This document shows, piece by piece, positions 34,433-42,940 of a stretch of 64,000 nucleotides of DNA; position 1 is the first letter of the stretch; each line of letters opens with the position of its first letter. Under the pieces are notes generated by a model. It was not told the origin of the DNA, ran no database searches, and saw only the letters and a program-made list of their open reading frames with translations. Source of the stretch: Pulveribacter suum. Lineage in GTDB: Bacteria; Pseudomonadota; Gammaproteobacteria; Burkholderiales; Burkholderiaceae_C. The DNA is taken from contig NZ_CP027792.1 in the NCBI RefSeq assembly GCF_003013695.1, positions 3,244,501 to 3,308,500 on the forward strand, given 5' to 3'. The position numbers and the translations under genes were made by a program.

Positions 34433-34618
34433 ACAGAAACTCCAGTTAAGAAAGTTGGTAAGCGCAACTACCACGATTGATTACGCCGAGGAATCGTAGC
34501 ACAGCGCCCCGGGAACGCACCCGCCGTTACGACGGCTGTTTTTGTTTTGTTGAAAAACAACAACGATCGGAAAGTTCGCCACCTGACATCCGGCAAAACG
34601 GCGTACGCACTACGCGCC
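34433..34618 (-). other. Upstream region of the surface-protein gene
   Basis: The 186-bp gap is clearly more AT-rich than its surroundings, with T/A runs around 34540-34565 and a small GCCGT/ACGGC hairpin (34522-34535). It presumably carries the surface-protein promoter on the minus strand and the end of the lipoprotein transcript. I could not fix -35 and -10 boxes with confidence. Confidence 0.4.
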
Positions 34619-35044
34619 TTACAGGTCGTGGTACAGCCACCATTGGCCGCCGTCGAGCAGCCACACCTCGTCAAGGTAGGTGGCGATGGTATCGAGTTTC
34701 AGGCCCGGGATGCTGGGGGTGGAGGTGATTTTCACGCGGACGTCGCATTTTTCCGCCGCGCACTTGACGGACGCCGCCTCGCCGCCCCGGATGGCGGCCC
34801 CGGGCCCAAACTGGTTGCGGTACTGCTCGGCGGTATACAGCTTGCGGTAGGCAGGCGACAGGAAGGAGTAGGCCTTGGCGAAGTCGCCCTCGGCGCGCGC
34901 CTTCCAATAGGCCTGCACGCGCTGGCCGACGATGTCCTCGGGCGTGGCGGGTGTCGTGGCACAGGCCACGAGCATGGCGCCCATGGCGGCCACACCGGCC
35001 GCGCGCAGGCACTTTGCCAAAAGAGGTTGCAATACAGAATTCAT
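34619..35044 (-). CDS. Small outer-membrane-type lipoprotein (NTF2-like)
   Basis: A 141-residue protein with a lipoprotein signal: AAGVAAMGAMLVAC, lipobox LVAC. The mature part (VQAYWKARAEGDFAKAYSFLSPAYRKLY, then WLLDGGQWWLYHDL) looks like a SnoaL/NTF2-type cone fold. I start at MNSVLQPL with GAGG upstream; seven more codons are possible. It is 57 bp downstream of gspD on the same strand, so probably in the T2SS operon. It could be a pilotin-like or assembly lipoprotein for the secretin, but this is only positional inference. Confidence 0.78.
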   Translation of the reverse strand: MNSVLQPLLAKCLRAAGVAAMGAMLVACATTPATPEDIVGQRVQAYWKARAEGDFAKAYSFLSPAYRKLYTAEQYRNQFGPGAAIRGGEAASVKCAAEKCDVRVKITSTPSIPGLKLDTIATYLDEVWLLDGGQWWLYHDL

Positions 35045-35101
35045 GTTGCTGGTTTCCTCATGCAAAGGTTGGTTGGGGTTGTCAAGAAATGGTCCGATCG
35101 C

Positions 35102-37531
35102 TCATTGGGGATTTGCCGGCTGGACCACGGAGCGCTCGGTGGGCGGCGACGGCAGCGCGCGGCCCTGCGACTCGATGGCCTGCAGGCCGCGCAGGCGGTC
35201 GCGCAGCTCCTCGCTGACTTCGCGGATCTCGGGGTCGGTGCGCACGACCTTGGGGGTGATGATGACCAGCAGTTCGGTGCGGCCGCCCTCGCGCGTGTTG
35301 GTGCCAAACAGGTTGCCCACCAGGGGCAGGTCCTGCAACACGGGCACGCCGCTCTTGCCGGTGCTCTGGCTGTCTTTGATCAGGCCGCCCAGCACGATGG
35401 ACTCGCCCGAGCGCACGGCCACCTTGCTGCTGATCTGGCGCTGCAAGAAGATGGGCTGCGCGCTGCTGCCGCCTGCCGCGGTGGTGGCGGTGTCGGTCAC
35501 GGTCTGGTCGATCTGCATGGTGACCAGGTTGCCGGCGTTCACCGAGGGGGTGACCGCCAGGTTCACGCCGGTGTCGCGGTACTGCACGGTGCTGGTGACG
35601 GCGCTGCCGCTGGTGACGATGTCGATGGTGCTGGTCTGCACGGGCACCTGGTTGCCCACGGTCATCATGGCCAGGTGGTTGTCCAGCACCATGAGCGAGG
35701 GGTTGGAGATCATCTTGACCGAAGTCTTGTTGGCCAGCGCGGCCAGGGCCACGCGGATCTGCCCGGCGGAGTTGACCAGCGAATAGGTGAAGCCCTTGGC
35801 GGCGGTGTCGGCCAGGCTGCCAGTGCCTGGGGTGACGCCGCCGGCGCCCAGTTGCCCCGCCCCACGGTAGTCTGACCCGACGCTGCCGCTGAATGCCCAC
35901 TGCAGGCCATAGTTCAGGTCGTCGTTCAAGGTCACCTCGACGATGGAGGCTTCAATCAGCACCTGCGTGGGCGGCAGGTCCAGCCGCTTGAGCGTGGCCT
36001 CGATTTTCTCGAACTCGCCCTTGGTCGCCCACAGCAGGATGGTGTTGTTGAGCTCGTCGGCCATGACGCGCACGCCGCCGATGTTGGCCGTGACCGGCGC
36101 CTGGCCTGTTCCGGGGGCGCCCTGGGTCATGCGGTTTTGGTTGCCAAAGGTGCTGCTGAACCCGCTGCCGAAAGCCCCGCCGCTGCCAAAGCCGCCGCCG
36201 CTGCCGTAGGCGCCCTGCGGGCCCGTGCGCCCGCCCAGGGTGCTGCCGGGCCAGGGCGTGCCCGCGCCTGCCATTCCATTATTGAAGGCACCGCCCGTGC
36301 TACCAAAGGGCTGGCCGAAGGACGCACCGGTGGCTGCCCCAAGACCGGGTGCCACACCGCTGTTGGCCGCATAGGCACCGCCCGCCTGCGCTCCACCAAA
36401 GATGCCGGACAGCACGCCGGCCAGATGGCGGGCGTTGCCGTTTTGAACCTTGTAGATGAACAGCTGGGGCTCGGCCCCGTTGTCGCTGGGCTGGTCGAGC
36501 TTTTCGATCCAGCGGCGCGCTTCTTCCAGGTAGGCGGCGCGGGGGGTGACGACCAAAATGGCGTTGAGCCGCTCCACGGGCATGATGCGCAGCGCGCCGA
36601 ACAGGGGATTGCCTTCGCCCAGCATGGCCGCCGCCGCGGGCGCGGCACCGGCCGCCTGCGCCGTGCCACGCGTGGTGGCGGCCCCGGCCGCTGCGCCCTG
36701 CCCCGCTGCGCCGCCGCCGGAAGTTGCAGCGGCCGGAGCGCCGCTGACCAGGCGCAGCGCGGCCTCGACCTCCTTGATGGTGGCGTATTTCAGCGGAAAC
36801 ATGCCAACGGACATGCCCTTGAGCAAGTCCACGTCGAAGGTGTTGACCAGGTCCAGCCAGCCCTCAGCCTGGTTGCGCGTGCCCACCAGCACGAGCAGGT
36901 TGCGCACGTTGTCCACACGCACGATGGCGTCGGGCGAAGCCAGGGGCCGCAGGATGGCGGCCATCTCGCCCGCGCCGATGTAGCGCAGGGGCACGATGAT
37001 CGCGCCATAGCCAGGCGCGAGCGGCTCGTTCTTGCCGCCCACCTGGCGCACGGTGGCGCCAATGCCCTTGAGCGCATCGGCCCGGCCCACGTGGTAGGTG
37101 CCGCGCGCGTCGCGCACCATGGCCAGGCCGTTGGCCTGCAGGGCGCTTTCCAGCAGGAAGACGGCCTGGTCGGCGGGGATGGGCACGCGGGTCGACAGCG
37201 TGACCGTGCCGCCCAGGGGTGGGTGCAGCACGTAAGGCGCCTTGACGACGTCGCCCAGGATGGTGCGGGCCACCTCGGCCACGGGGGCTTCTTCAAAGCT
37301 GAAGGACAGCGGGGCGCCGCCCAGGCGCGGCTGGGGCGCGGCCGGGGCGATGACCTGGTCGTTGCCGCGGATGTAGCGGGGCTGGGGCTCGCGGGCGGCT
37401 TCGTCCTGCGGGGCCGCTGCGGCGGACTGGGCAGCCTGGGCCGTGCCCTGCTCAGGCGCGGGCGCCTGGGCCCCGGCTGCCTGGCTCGCCGCGATCGCCG
37501 CTGCGGCGAGTACGAATCGGAATGCAATCAT
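35102..37531 (-). CDS. gspD: Type II secretion secretin GspD
   Basis: An 809-residue outer-membrane channel protein. After a signal peptide come an N0 domain (PLSFSFEEAPVAEVARTILGD) and N1-N3 repeats (VPLRYIGAGEMAAILRPLA, FPLKYATIKEVEAALRLV). Two long Gly/Ala/Ser-rich insertions follow, at about 255-300 and 375-460. The secretin core has QVLIEASIVEVTL and VPVLQDLPLVGNLFGTNTR near the C terminus with TELLVIITPKVV. It is the last core gene of the operon, followed by a lipoprotein gene. The Gly-rich insertions are longer than usual for GspD. Confidence 0.93.
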   Translation of the reverse strand: MIAFRFVLAAAAIAASQAAGAQAPAPEQGTAQAAQSAAAAPQDEAAREPQPRYIRGNDQVIAPAAPQPRLGGAPLSFSFEEAPVAEVARTILGDVVKAPYVLHPPLGGTVTLSTRVPIPADQAVFLLESALQANGLAMVRDARGTYHVGRADALKGIGATVRQVGGKNEPLAPGYGAIIVPLRYIGAGEMAAILRPLASPDAIVRVDNVRNLLVLVGTRNQAEGWLDLVNTFDVDLLKGMSVGMFPLKYATIKEVEAALRLVSGAPAAATSGGGAAGQGAAAGAATTRGTAQAAGAAPAAAAMLGEGNPLFGALRIMPVERLNAILVVTPRAAYLEEARRWIEKLDQPSDNGAEPQLFIYKVQNGNARHLAGVLSGIFGGAQAGGAYAANSGVAPGLGAATGASFGQPFGSTGGAFNNGMAGAGTPWPGSTLGGRTGPQGAYGSGGGFGSGGAFGSGFSSTFGNQNRMTQGAPGTGQAPVTANIGGVRVMADELNNTILLWATKGEFEKIEATLKRLDLPPTQVLIEASIVEVTLNDDLNYGLQWAFSGSVGSDYRGAGQLGAGGVTPGTGSLADTAAKGFTYSLVNSAGQIRVALAALANKTSVKMISNPSLMVLDNHLAMMTVGNQVPVQTSTIDIVTSGSAVTSTVQYRDTGVNLAVTPSVNAGNLVTMQIDQTVTDTATTAAGGSSAQPIFLQRQISSKVAVRSGESIVLGGLIKDSQSTGKSGVPVLQDLPLVGNLFGTNTREGGRTELLVIITPKVVRTDPEIREVSEELRDRLRGLQAIESQGRALPSPPTERSVVQPANPQ

Positions 37532-37580
37532 GTGGTTTCAGCCCTTGAAGGGAAAGCGATGGGGCGGCCTGCGGCGGTGC

Positions 37581-38225
37581 CTACCGGGTACCGCCCCCAA
37601 AGGAGGGGCGCGGCCGCGCCTTCGGTGCGCTGGGTGCTGGCGAAGGCGGTGATGAAGGGGATGCCTCGTCCTGCCCTCGGGCCGGCGGCGGCTGCGGCGC
37701 GGGCACCGCGGGATTGTTGGCGGCGCCTTTGGTCAGGGCCGCGCGGGGCAGCTGCAGCTCTCGCGTCTGGCTGCCGCGCGCAAAGGTCGCGCTGCGCGCC
37801 TGGACGGAGGAGAGCCTCCAGCCGTCCACCGTTTCATCGAGGCGCACGCGCCGCGGCTTGCCGGCAATCTGGATGATGATGGCTTCGTTGCCAGCGCCCT
37901 GGAAGATGCCAGAGAGCTGGGCCGTGCCCAGGGTATCGGTTGCAACCTGCTCTTCGGCGGCCGGCGGTGGGGGCGGCGGGGGCGGGCGGCGCGTGAGGGA
38001 GAACACCGGGCGCTCGAGCATGGCGATGAACTGGCCGGTGTCGATCTGCGCCGGGCCTGGCAGGGCGGGGAGCATGGCGGCATAGTCCACGAGCTGAGGC
38101 TCGGGCGCCCGCCAGCGCAGGTTGTTCTGCTGTTCGTCGGGGCTCAGCCACAGGTAGGCCAGCGCCAGCGCCAGACAGGCATTGACAAGCACTAGGGCGT
38201 GCAGCGCGTATTTTTTTCCAGTCAT
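37581..38225 (-). CDS. gspC: Type II secretion inner-membrane protein GspC-like
   Basis: A 214-residue bitopic protein: one helix at about 7-26 (ALHALVLVNACLALALAYLW), a Pro-rich linker with eight consecutive prolines, then a homology-region-like domain (LGTAQLSGIFQGAGNEAIII, RRVRLDETVDGWRLSSVQ). It lacks a PDZ domain. GspC-type proteins link the inner-membrane platform to the secretin. The Pro/Ala-rich tail ends PSFGGGTR, a motif shared with GspL and GspJ of this operon. It overlaps gspM by 4 nt. Confidence 0.72.
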   Translation of the reverse strand: MTGKKYALHALVLVNACLALALAYLWLSPDEQQNNLRWRAPEPQLVDYAAMLPALPGPAQIDTGQFIAMLERPVFSLTRRPPPPPPPPAAEEQVATDTLGTAQLSGIFQGAGNEAIIIQIAGKPRRVRLDETVDGWRLSSVQARSATFARGSQTRELQLPRAALTKGAANNPAVPAPQPPPARGQDEASPSSPPSPAPSAPKARPRPSFGGGTR

Positions 38226-38782
38226 GGGCGGTCCCTCAGCACACTGAGGTTGAACTGGATCGCGAGACGAACGGCTGCCTTGGGGTTGACGTTGACCAGC
38301 CCGCCCTGCACCTGGAGGTCCAGTTCATTGAGCAGGATGACCGGGCTTTGCCCTCCCAGAACGGCCAGGGCGCTCTGCACACCTAGGATGTCGCCTTCGG
38401 CGCGTACCAGCAGGGGGATGCGGTCCAGACCTTTTTCTTCCTTGGCAGGCAGCACTTGCATGCTGCTGATCTGCAGCCCTGCGGCCGTAAAAATGTCGCG
38501 CACCTTCTGCTGGGCCTGGTTGCCTGTTTGGGAGCCGTCCTGTCCCGACGGGTAGAGGTAGCCGGCGTGCAGCTCCGACGCCTTGCGGGTGGCAGCTTCC
38601 AGTTCGGCGCGTTGGCGCTCAAGCCCGAGCAGGCGTGCATAGCGCGGTTCCAGTTGGGCCAGCCGTTCGTCCGCCCAGACGTGCTTGCGAATGACGTACC
38701 AGCCACCGGCCAGGACGGGGGCCAGCAGCAGGGCAAATAGAAGTGCCAGCACGGCCGTGCGACGCAGCGCGAGCTTGTTCAT
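38222..38782 (-). CDS. gspM: Type II secretion protein GspM-like (PilO fold)
   Basis: A 186-residue protein with an N-terminal membrane helix (TAVLALLFALLLAPVLAGGWYV), a coiled stretch (LGLERQRAELEAATRKASEL) and a PilO/GspM ferredoxin-like domain (DIFTAAGLQISSMQVLPAKE, IPLLVRAEGDILGVQSALAV). It pairs with GspL in the inner-membrane platform. Both ends overlap neighbours by 4 nt, so it is tightly coupled. The sequence is closer to the GspMb/PilO type than to classical GspM. Confidence 0.78.
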   Translation of the reverse strand: MNKLALRRTAVLALLFALLLAPVLAGGWYVIRKHVWADERLAQLEPRYARLLGLERQRAELEAATRKASELHAGYLYPSGQDGSQTGNQAQQKVRDIFTAAGLQISSMQVLPAKEEKGLDRIPLLVRAEGDILGVQSALAVLGGQSPVILLNELDLQVQGGLVNVNPKAAVRLAIQFNLSVLRDRP

Positions 38783-40038
38783 GGGGTTTTGTTACCGCTC
38801 GCAGAGCTGGGGGGCGCAGAAGGCAGCGGTCGCTGCGATCCGCCTCCAAACGATGGGACGAGCCGGCCGGTAGCAGGAGCAGCTGCCGGCGCCGGTGCAG
38901 TTGCGGGCGCGGGGAGGCTGGCAGCAGAGGGCGGCGCGGTGGGGGCAGCAGCAGGCACGACCGCCTGGGGCGCGGACGCGGCCTGCACCGCAGGTATAGA
39001 GACCACACCGAATTCTTGTGGGTCGAGCGTGAATTCGATCACGAAGTTTTCTTTGGATTCCGGGCCGCCCACGCGCATGGCGGGGCTGGGCGCATGCACG
39101 TCACGCACCCCAGGCTGTTCGCCGAGCGAGCGCATCAGCGATGACGCGTTGGCCGTCAAACCATGGATGGTGACTTTCTGCCCCTTCAAGGTCAGGCCTT
39201 GCAGAGCCGTATCGTCGGGCAGCACCTTGGTGAGGCGGTCGATGACGCGCAGGGGCTCGATGCGTCCGGCCAACATTTCAGAGAGCACATCGAGCTTTTC
39301 CACCGAATGCATCAGGCGCTCGCGTTCGCGCACGGGAGCGGCGGTGCGTCGCGCCAGGTCGTCGTAGGCACCTACGGCTTGCAGTGCCCGCGCGCGCAAT
39401 TGCAGGGTGGGCGTCAGGGCCAGTGCACTGGCAAGCACCACGGCCAGTGCCAGCAAGGCATAGCGGATGTGGCGCCCTCGCCTCTCGCGGGCATGGCGCA
39501 CACTTTCGCCGTACCCGGCAAACACAATGGGGTAGTCGGCGCCTACGGCCCACACTTCCGGGGTGGCATGCGTACCCAGCCGAGGGGCCTGCGCCTCGAG
39601 GTACTGCGCGACCTGCCCGCGAGAGGCCAACGCCAAGTCCACCTGGCGTGTTCCGTCAGTACCGGATTGAATGCTGCAGCCCCACACCAAGTCGGGCCCA
39701 GGGAAGGGGCTCATAGCCTGGACTTGCAGGGCAACGGCGCTTGAAGCATCTACCTCAGACATCGCCGGCAGTACAAGAGTGCGCCGCAGCAGCAAGTCTT
39801 CGGGAAGTTCCAGCGCAACACAGGCGGGCTTCGGTGGGTTGCCCGCGCCGGCTGATCGTACGAGTCCCCGCCACCAGGACTGGCCGCCATCAGCGTGAAG
39901 CAGCATCACGGGGATGTCCGGCGTCAGCCACGACAGTGGTGCCACACGCTGGGCGTGCGCCCATGCCTGCCTTAGTTCGCGCATTCCGGCACGTATGTCG
40001 ATTCCCAGGAACCGGGCATCAGCGGTAATGAGAGGCAT
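38779..40038 (-). CDS. gspL: Type II secretion protein GspL-like (PilM-PilN type)
   Basis: A 419-residue protein. A cytoplasmic actin-like part occupies about 1-185 (FLGIDIRAGMRELRQAW, VALELPEDLLLRRTLVLPA), one membrane helix lies at about 191-209 (IRYALLALAVVLASALAL), and the periplasmic PilN-like part follows (LDVLSEMLAGRIEPLRVIDR, LQGLTLKGQKVTIHGLTA). A Pro/Ala-rich tail contains VPSFGGGSQ. GspL recruits the GspE ATPase. It overlaps gspM by 4 nt and follows gspK after 8 bp. Confidence 0.82.
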   Translation of the reverse strand: MPLITADARFLGIDIRAGMRELRQAWAHAQRVAPLSWLTPDIPVMLLHADGGQSWWRGLVRSAGAGNPPKPACVALELPEDLLLRRTLVLPAMSEVDASSAVALQVQAMSPFPGPDLVWGCSIQSGTDGTRQVDLALASRGQVAQYLEAQAPRLGTHATPEVWAVGADYPIVFAGYGESVRHARERRGRHIRYALLALAVVLASALALTPTLQLRARALQAVGAYDDLARRTAAPVRERERLMHSVEKLDVLSEMLAGRIEPLRVIDRLTKVLPDDTALQGLTLKGQKVTIHGLTANASSLMRSLGEQPGVRDVHAPSPAMRVGGPESKENFVIEFTLDPQEFGVVSIPAVQAASAPQAVVPAAAPTAPPSAASLPAPATAPAPAAAPATGRLVPSFGGGSQRPLPSAPPSSASGNKTP

Positions 40039-40046
40039 GGGAGCGT

Positions 40047-40901
40047 TCAGGATTTTCCGCCGTAGGCGCGACCGACAGTAGATGTCATTCGAAAAGTGTG
40101 CCAGGGAGCACCATCCGGGGAGCGCGCACTAAGGTCAACGCTACGTGCCACCTGGACGAATCCGCCATCGGCCATGGGTACGGTTGCTTGTACACGTAAC
40201 CGACGGGAGAGCGCTGCGTCGATCAGCGCTGGATCTAGCGCAGTAGTGTCCACCGCGGCCTCTCCTGCGTCACGGCGTGCGGCCATTTGTGCCGCCATGG
40301 CCTTGTTGCCGCCGGCGAGTACGACCAGCACTTCCAGCGGCGCTGCCAGGGGGTTGACACGCCCAGACCCTTGTAGGTCGGCTGTAAAAAGCCCGCTGAG
40401 TCTAGCATAGAGGTCATACTCGATGCCGGGCACACGCAGCAGATCCTCCTCGGCTTCGAAGCGACGGGGAGCACCCTTGCCGTCGCGCTGTTCTCGCGCC
40501 TGCACGACAGCCCGCGCAGCCGCCTCGGCAGCGTCCGGCGAGAGTCCGCCTGCCACATGGAAAAGCCGCTGCAACAGCGGCACAGCTGCCCTGTTGATGT
40601 CGACCAGGCCACTGAGTGGCATCACCTCCACCTGCATGGGCACGTCGTGGAAGCTGACTTCCACGCGGGTCAGGCGCGCCACCGGCTGGTTGCCTGCGAG
40701 TAGCGCCTGCAGCGTCATCTGAATGGCCGCGTCCCCCAGCGCCTGCGCCTGCGCCTCCTGCCTAGCGTGCGCGACAGTGCGGCTTTCAAGGCGCAGGGAT
40801 TGCGTCAGGCCAGTGGCGATGACGCTCAGCGCAGCGACGATCCATAGCACCGCAACCAGGGCCATGCCGCCACTCGCACGTTTCAGGAACGACGTCCTCA
40901 T
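40047..40901 (-). CDS. gspK: Type II secretion minor pseudopilin GspK
   Basis: A 284-residue pseudopilin. The short leader ends KRASGGMALVAVLWIVAALSVIA, with Gly before the hydrophobic helix as prepilin peptidase requires. The large soluble domain has PLSGLVDINRAAVPLLQRLF and LLRVPGIEYDLYARLSGLFT, characteristic of GspK, which caps the pseudopilus tip with GspI and GspJ. It ends in RAYGGKS and overlaps gspJ by 4 nt. Length is somewhat below the typical 300-330. Confidence 0.9.
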   Translation of the reverse strand: MRTSFLKRASGGMALVAVLWIVAALSVIATGLTQSLRLESRTVAHARQEAQAQALGDAAIQMTLQALLAGNQPVARLTRVEVSFHDVPMQVEVMPLSGLVDINRAAVPLLQRLFHVAGGLSPDAAEAAARAVVQAREQRDGKGAPRRFEAEEDLLRVPGIEYDLYARLSGLFTADLQGSGRVNPLAAPLEVLVVLAGGNKAMAAQMAARRDAGEAAVDTTALDPALIDAALSRRLRVQATVPMADGGFVQVARSVDLSARSPDGAPWHTFRMTSTVGRAYGGKS

Positions 40902-41590
40902 CTGCCGCCGCCTCCGAAAGACGGCCCGCTGGAGCGCGGATCGCTGGCGGGGAGCACTCGCAAGGGGATGACCAAGTCGGGCCAGTCTCCCGCACCAGAG
41001 TTGATCGAGATGCTGATCCGGTCGGGCAGGCGAGTCGGCTCAGCCCATTCGGGCGCCCATGCGGGAGGCTCGTCTGTTGCGTCCTGGTATTTCAGGGCCA
41101 TGCCCCGCACATCTGACAACAAAACCACGCTACCCGTGCTCGCGGAATGCCAATCGGGAAAGTTTGCCGCATTCGTCCAGGGCACATATGACAGCACGAG
41201 CTGGTGGCTGTCGAGCAATTGCAGCCGGAAATGATGCCGCCCGGCCGCCCCATAGCGCGCGGGCATCACCCCGACCCAGCTCACGGTCGCCGCGCTACCG
41301 GCAAAGAAATAGGGACTGGCCCCTGCGGCAACGGGCAAGGTGGTCTTTTCTGCAGAAACCCTGCCCAGTACCGAGCGCAGGAAGCTGCTGACAATGCGCA
41401 GGTCGTCCATGCGCTGCAGCCGGGCATCCACCCGCTCTTCGGTCTGGGAGGCAGTTCGCAGCGCCGCGCCGGTCGCCAGCATCACGAGTGACAGCAGCAC
41501 CATAACGACGAGCAGCTCCACCAGCGTGAAACCGCCCTGCGCTGCATGACGTGATTGCGCGCCAGGCGACTGCATGTGCCAGCTTCTCAT
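40898..41590 (-). CDS. gspJ: Type II secretion minor pseudopilin GspJ
   Basis: A 230-residue pseudopilin with leader cleavage site AQGGFTLVELLVVMVLLSLVM. The soluble domain contains LGRVSAEKTTLPVAAGASPYFF, SWVGVMPARYGAAGRHHFRL and VRGMALKYQDATDEPPAW, as in GspJ proteins that take part in the tip complex. The C terminus is PSFGGGGR. It overlaps gspI and gspK by 4 nt each. Confidence 0.88.
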   Translation of the reverse strand: MRSWHMQSPGAQSRHAAQGGFTLVELLVVMVLLSLVMLATGAALRTASQTEERVDARLQRMDDLRIVSSFLRSVLGRVSAEKTTLPVAAGASPYFFAGSAATVSWVGVMPARYGAAGRHHFRLQLLDSHQLVLSYVPWTNAANFPDWHSASTGSVVLLSDVRGMALKYQDATDEPPAWAPEWAEPTRLPDRISISINSGAGDWPDLVIPLRVLPASDPRSSGPSFGGGGR

Positions 41591-41991
41591 CTGCGAACCT
41601 GCGCCGGAGGTTTGCGTTGCGGCCGCAGGGTCGCAAGCTCAAGATCGCGCTGTTGCCGGCCGTCGAACCATGTAATGGAGACGAGCACCTCATATAAGGG
41701 GGGCACGGTTGGGCCTGCCACGCCAGTGGCATAGGGTGCAGACTGAACGCGCCAGCGATAGCCCGCCGTTTCGCCCTCTTGCTGCCAACCGCCCTCGGGT
41801 ACGGTATCGCGTAGCGAGAGCAGCGACTGCGCTAGAACGACCGCACCCTGGTAGCGCTCGATGTCACCCGCTCCGCGCGCGCTCGTACCCATGATGCGAT
41901 AAAGCAATCCCAGGGACATGGCAAGAATGGCGAAAGCAACCAGCAGCTCAAGCAGCGTCATCCCCTGCATCCGGCGCCAGGGTCGCGTCAT
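41587..41991 (-). CDS. gspI: Type II secretion minor pseudopilin GspI
   Basis: A 134-residue pseudopilin. The leader site is MQGMTLLELLVAFAILAMSL, and YRWRVQSAPYATGVAG and LYEVLVSITWFDGRQQRDLE match the GspI beta-strands. It forms the core of the GspI-J-K tip. Overlaps of 4 nt with both gspH and gspJ show strict translational coupling. Confidence 0.88.
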   Translation of the reverse strand: MTRPWRRMQGMTLLELLVAFAILAMSLGLLYRIMGTSARGAGDIERYQGAVVLAQSLLSLRDTVPEGGWQQEGETAGYRWRVQSAPYATGVAGPTVPPLYEVLVSITWFDGRQQRDLELATLRPQRKPPAQVRR

Positions 41992-42437
41992 GGCAGCAGC
42001 GTTTCCGGCGTCACCCGGCCAGACAGCCAGTCCACACGCAGCCGCGTGCCCACGCCGGGGGCACGCAGGATTTCGATGCTGCCGCCGGTAGCACCGCCCG
42101 AAGGCAGGAAACGTATGGAGGCCTCGCCCTGCGAGGAAACATCGCGGTCAGCCACCGTAGCGCGCAGCTGCAGCGGCTCGGGCAACACCTTGAGCGCGAC
42201 CTCGTCCCATCCATATTGCCGTTTTTGCAGATCCAGTACGAAGCGTGTTTCGCGCCCTTCGCTCAGGGCCGCGGCACGGGCTGCTCGCAACTGGCTGAAC
42301 ATGGTGCGTACGGCATCCCGGTATTGGGACGCTTCACGCATCCGGTCATAGGCGGCAGGCACGAGCGCGGCCACTAGCGCCAGGATCGCAAAGACCACCA
42401 GCAACTCGACCAGCGTGAAGCCGCGCTCGCGCTGCAT
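41988..42437 (-). CDS. gspH: Type II secretion minor pseudopilin GspH
   Basis: A 149-residue pseudopilin beginning MQRERGFTLVELLVVFAIL, with the Gly-Phe cleavage site six residues in. The C-terminal domain (RFVLDLQKRQYGWDEVALKV, ASIRFLPSGGATGGSIEIL) is of the GspH/FimT type. It lies 28 bp after gspG and overlaps gspI by 4 nt. Confidence 0.88.
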   Translation of the reverse strand: MQRERGFTLVELLVVFAILALVAALVPAAYDRMREASQYRDAVRTMFSQLRAARAAALSEGRETRFVLDLQKRQYGWDEVALKVLPEPLQLRATVADRDVSSQGEASIRFLPSGGATGGSIEILRAPGVGTRLRVDWLSGRVTPETLLP

Positions 42438-42465
42438 GCAAGCATCCCGCCGCTATGCGCGACGC

Positions 42466-42912
42466 TCAGGGCGTGTTGCGGATGTCGGCGTTCTCGCCAT
42501 CACCACCAGACGCGCCATCAGCGCCCAGCGAGAGCAGCTCGACGCTGCCGCTGGTGTTGGCATAGCGGTACGGATGGCCCCAGGGATCGGTAGGCACGCC
42601 ACCCTTGAGATAGGGGCCCGCCCAGCCGTTGGCGCTCCCCGGCTTCTTGACCAGGGCCTCCAGGCCTTCTTCCGTGGTGGGGTAGCGGCCTACGTCCAGC
42701 TTGAACAGCTCCAGGGACTTGTCCAGGTCGGCGATCTGCACGGCGGCCGTCTTGGCCTTGGCCCCACCCAGCTGATTGAGAACGCGGGGGCCCACCAGGC
42801 CCGCCAGCAGTGTCAGGATGGCGAGCACCACCAGCAGCTCGATGAGCGTGAAGCCGCGCGCGCGGCGGCCTGAGGGACTGCTGCTGGCGCAGCGGGAGCG
42901 AAAGCTCTGCAT
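42466..42912 (-). CDS. gspG: Type II secretion major pseudopilin GspG
   Basis: A 148-residue major pseudopilin. RRARGFTLIELLVVLAILTL is the prepilin site. GVGRYPTTEEGLEALV-like text here reads LDVGRYPTTEEGLEALV, followed by WAGPYLKGGVPTDPWGHPY and a C terminus with the DGENADIRN calcium-site region. These are diagnostic for GspG. The start giving MQSFRSR has AGGAG upstream. It lies 28 bp after gspF. Confidence 0.94.
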   Translation of the reverse strand: MQSFRSRCASSSPSGRRARGFTLIELLVVLAILTLLAGLVGPRVLNQLGGAKAKTAAVQIADLDKSLELFKLDVGRYPTTEEGLEALVKKPGSANGWAGPYLKGGVPTDPWGHPYRYANTSGSVELLSLGADGASGGDGENADIRNTP

Positions 42913-42940
42913 GGGGGAAGGCTCCTGGAAGAAACGAAAG

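Noticed and set aside
32714..34480. Plus-strand open frame opposite the surface protein
   Set aside because: Shadow of the minus-strand gene, which has a signal peptide, ribosome-binding site and terminator.
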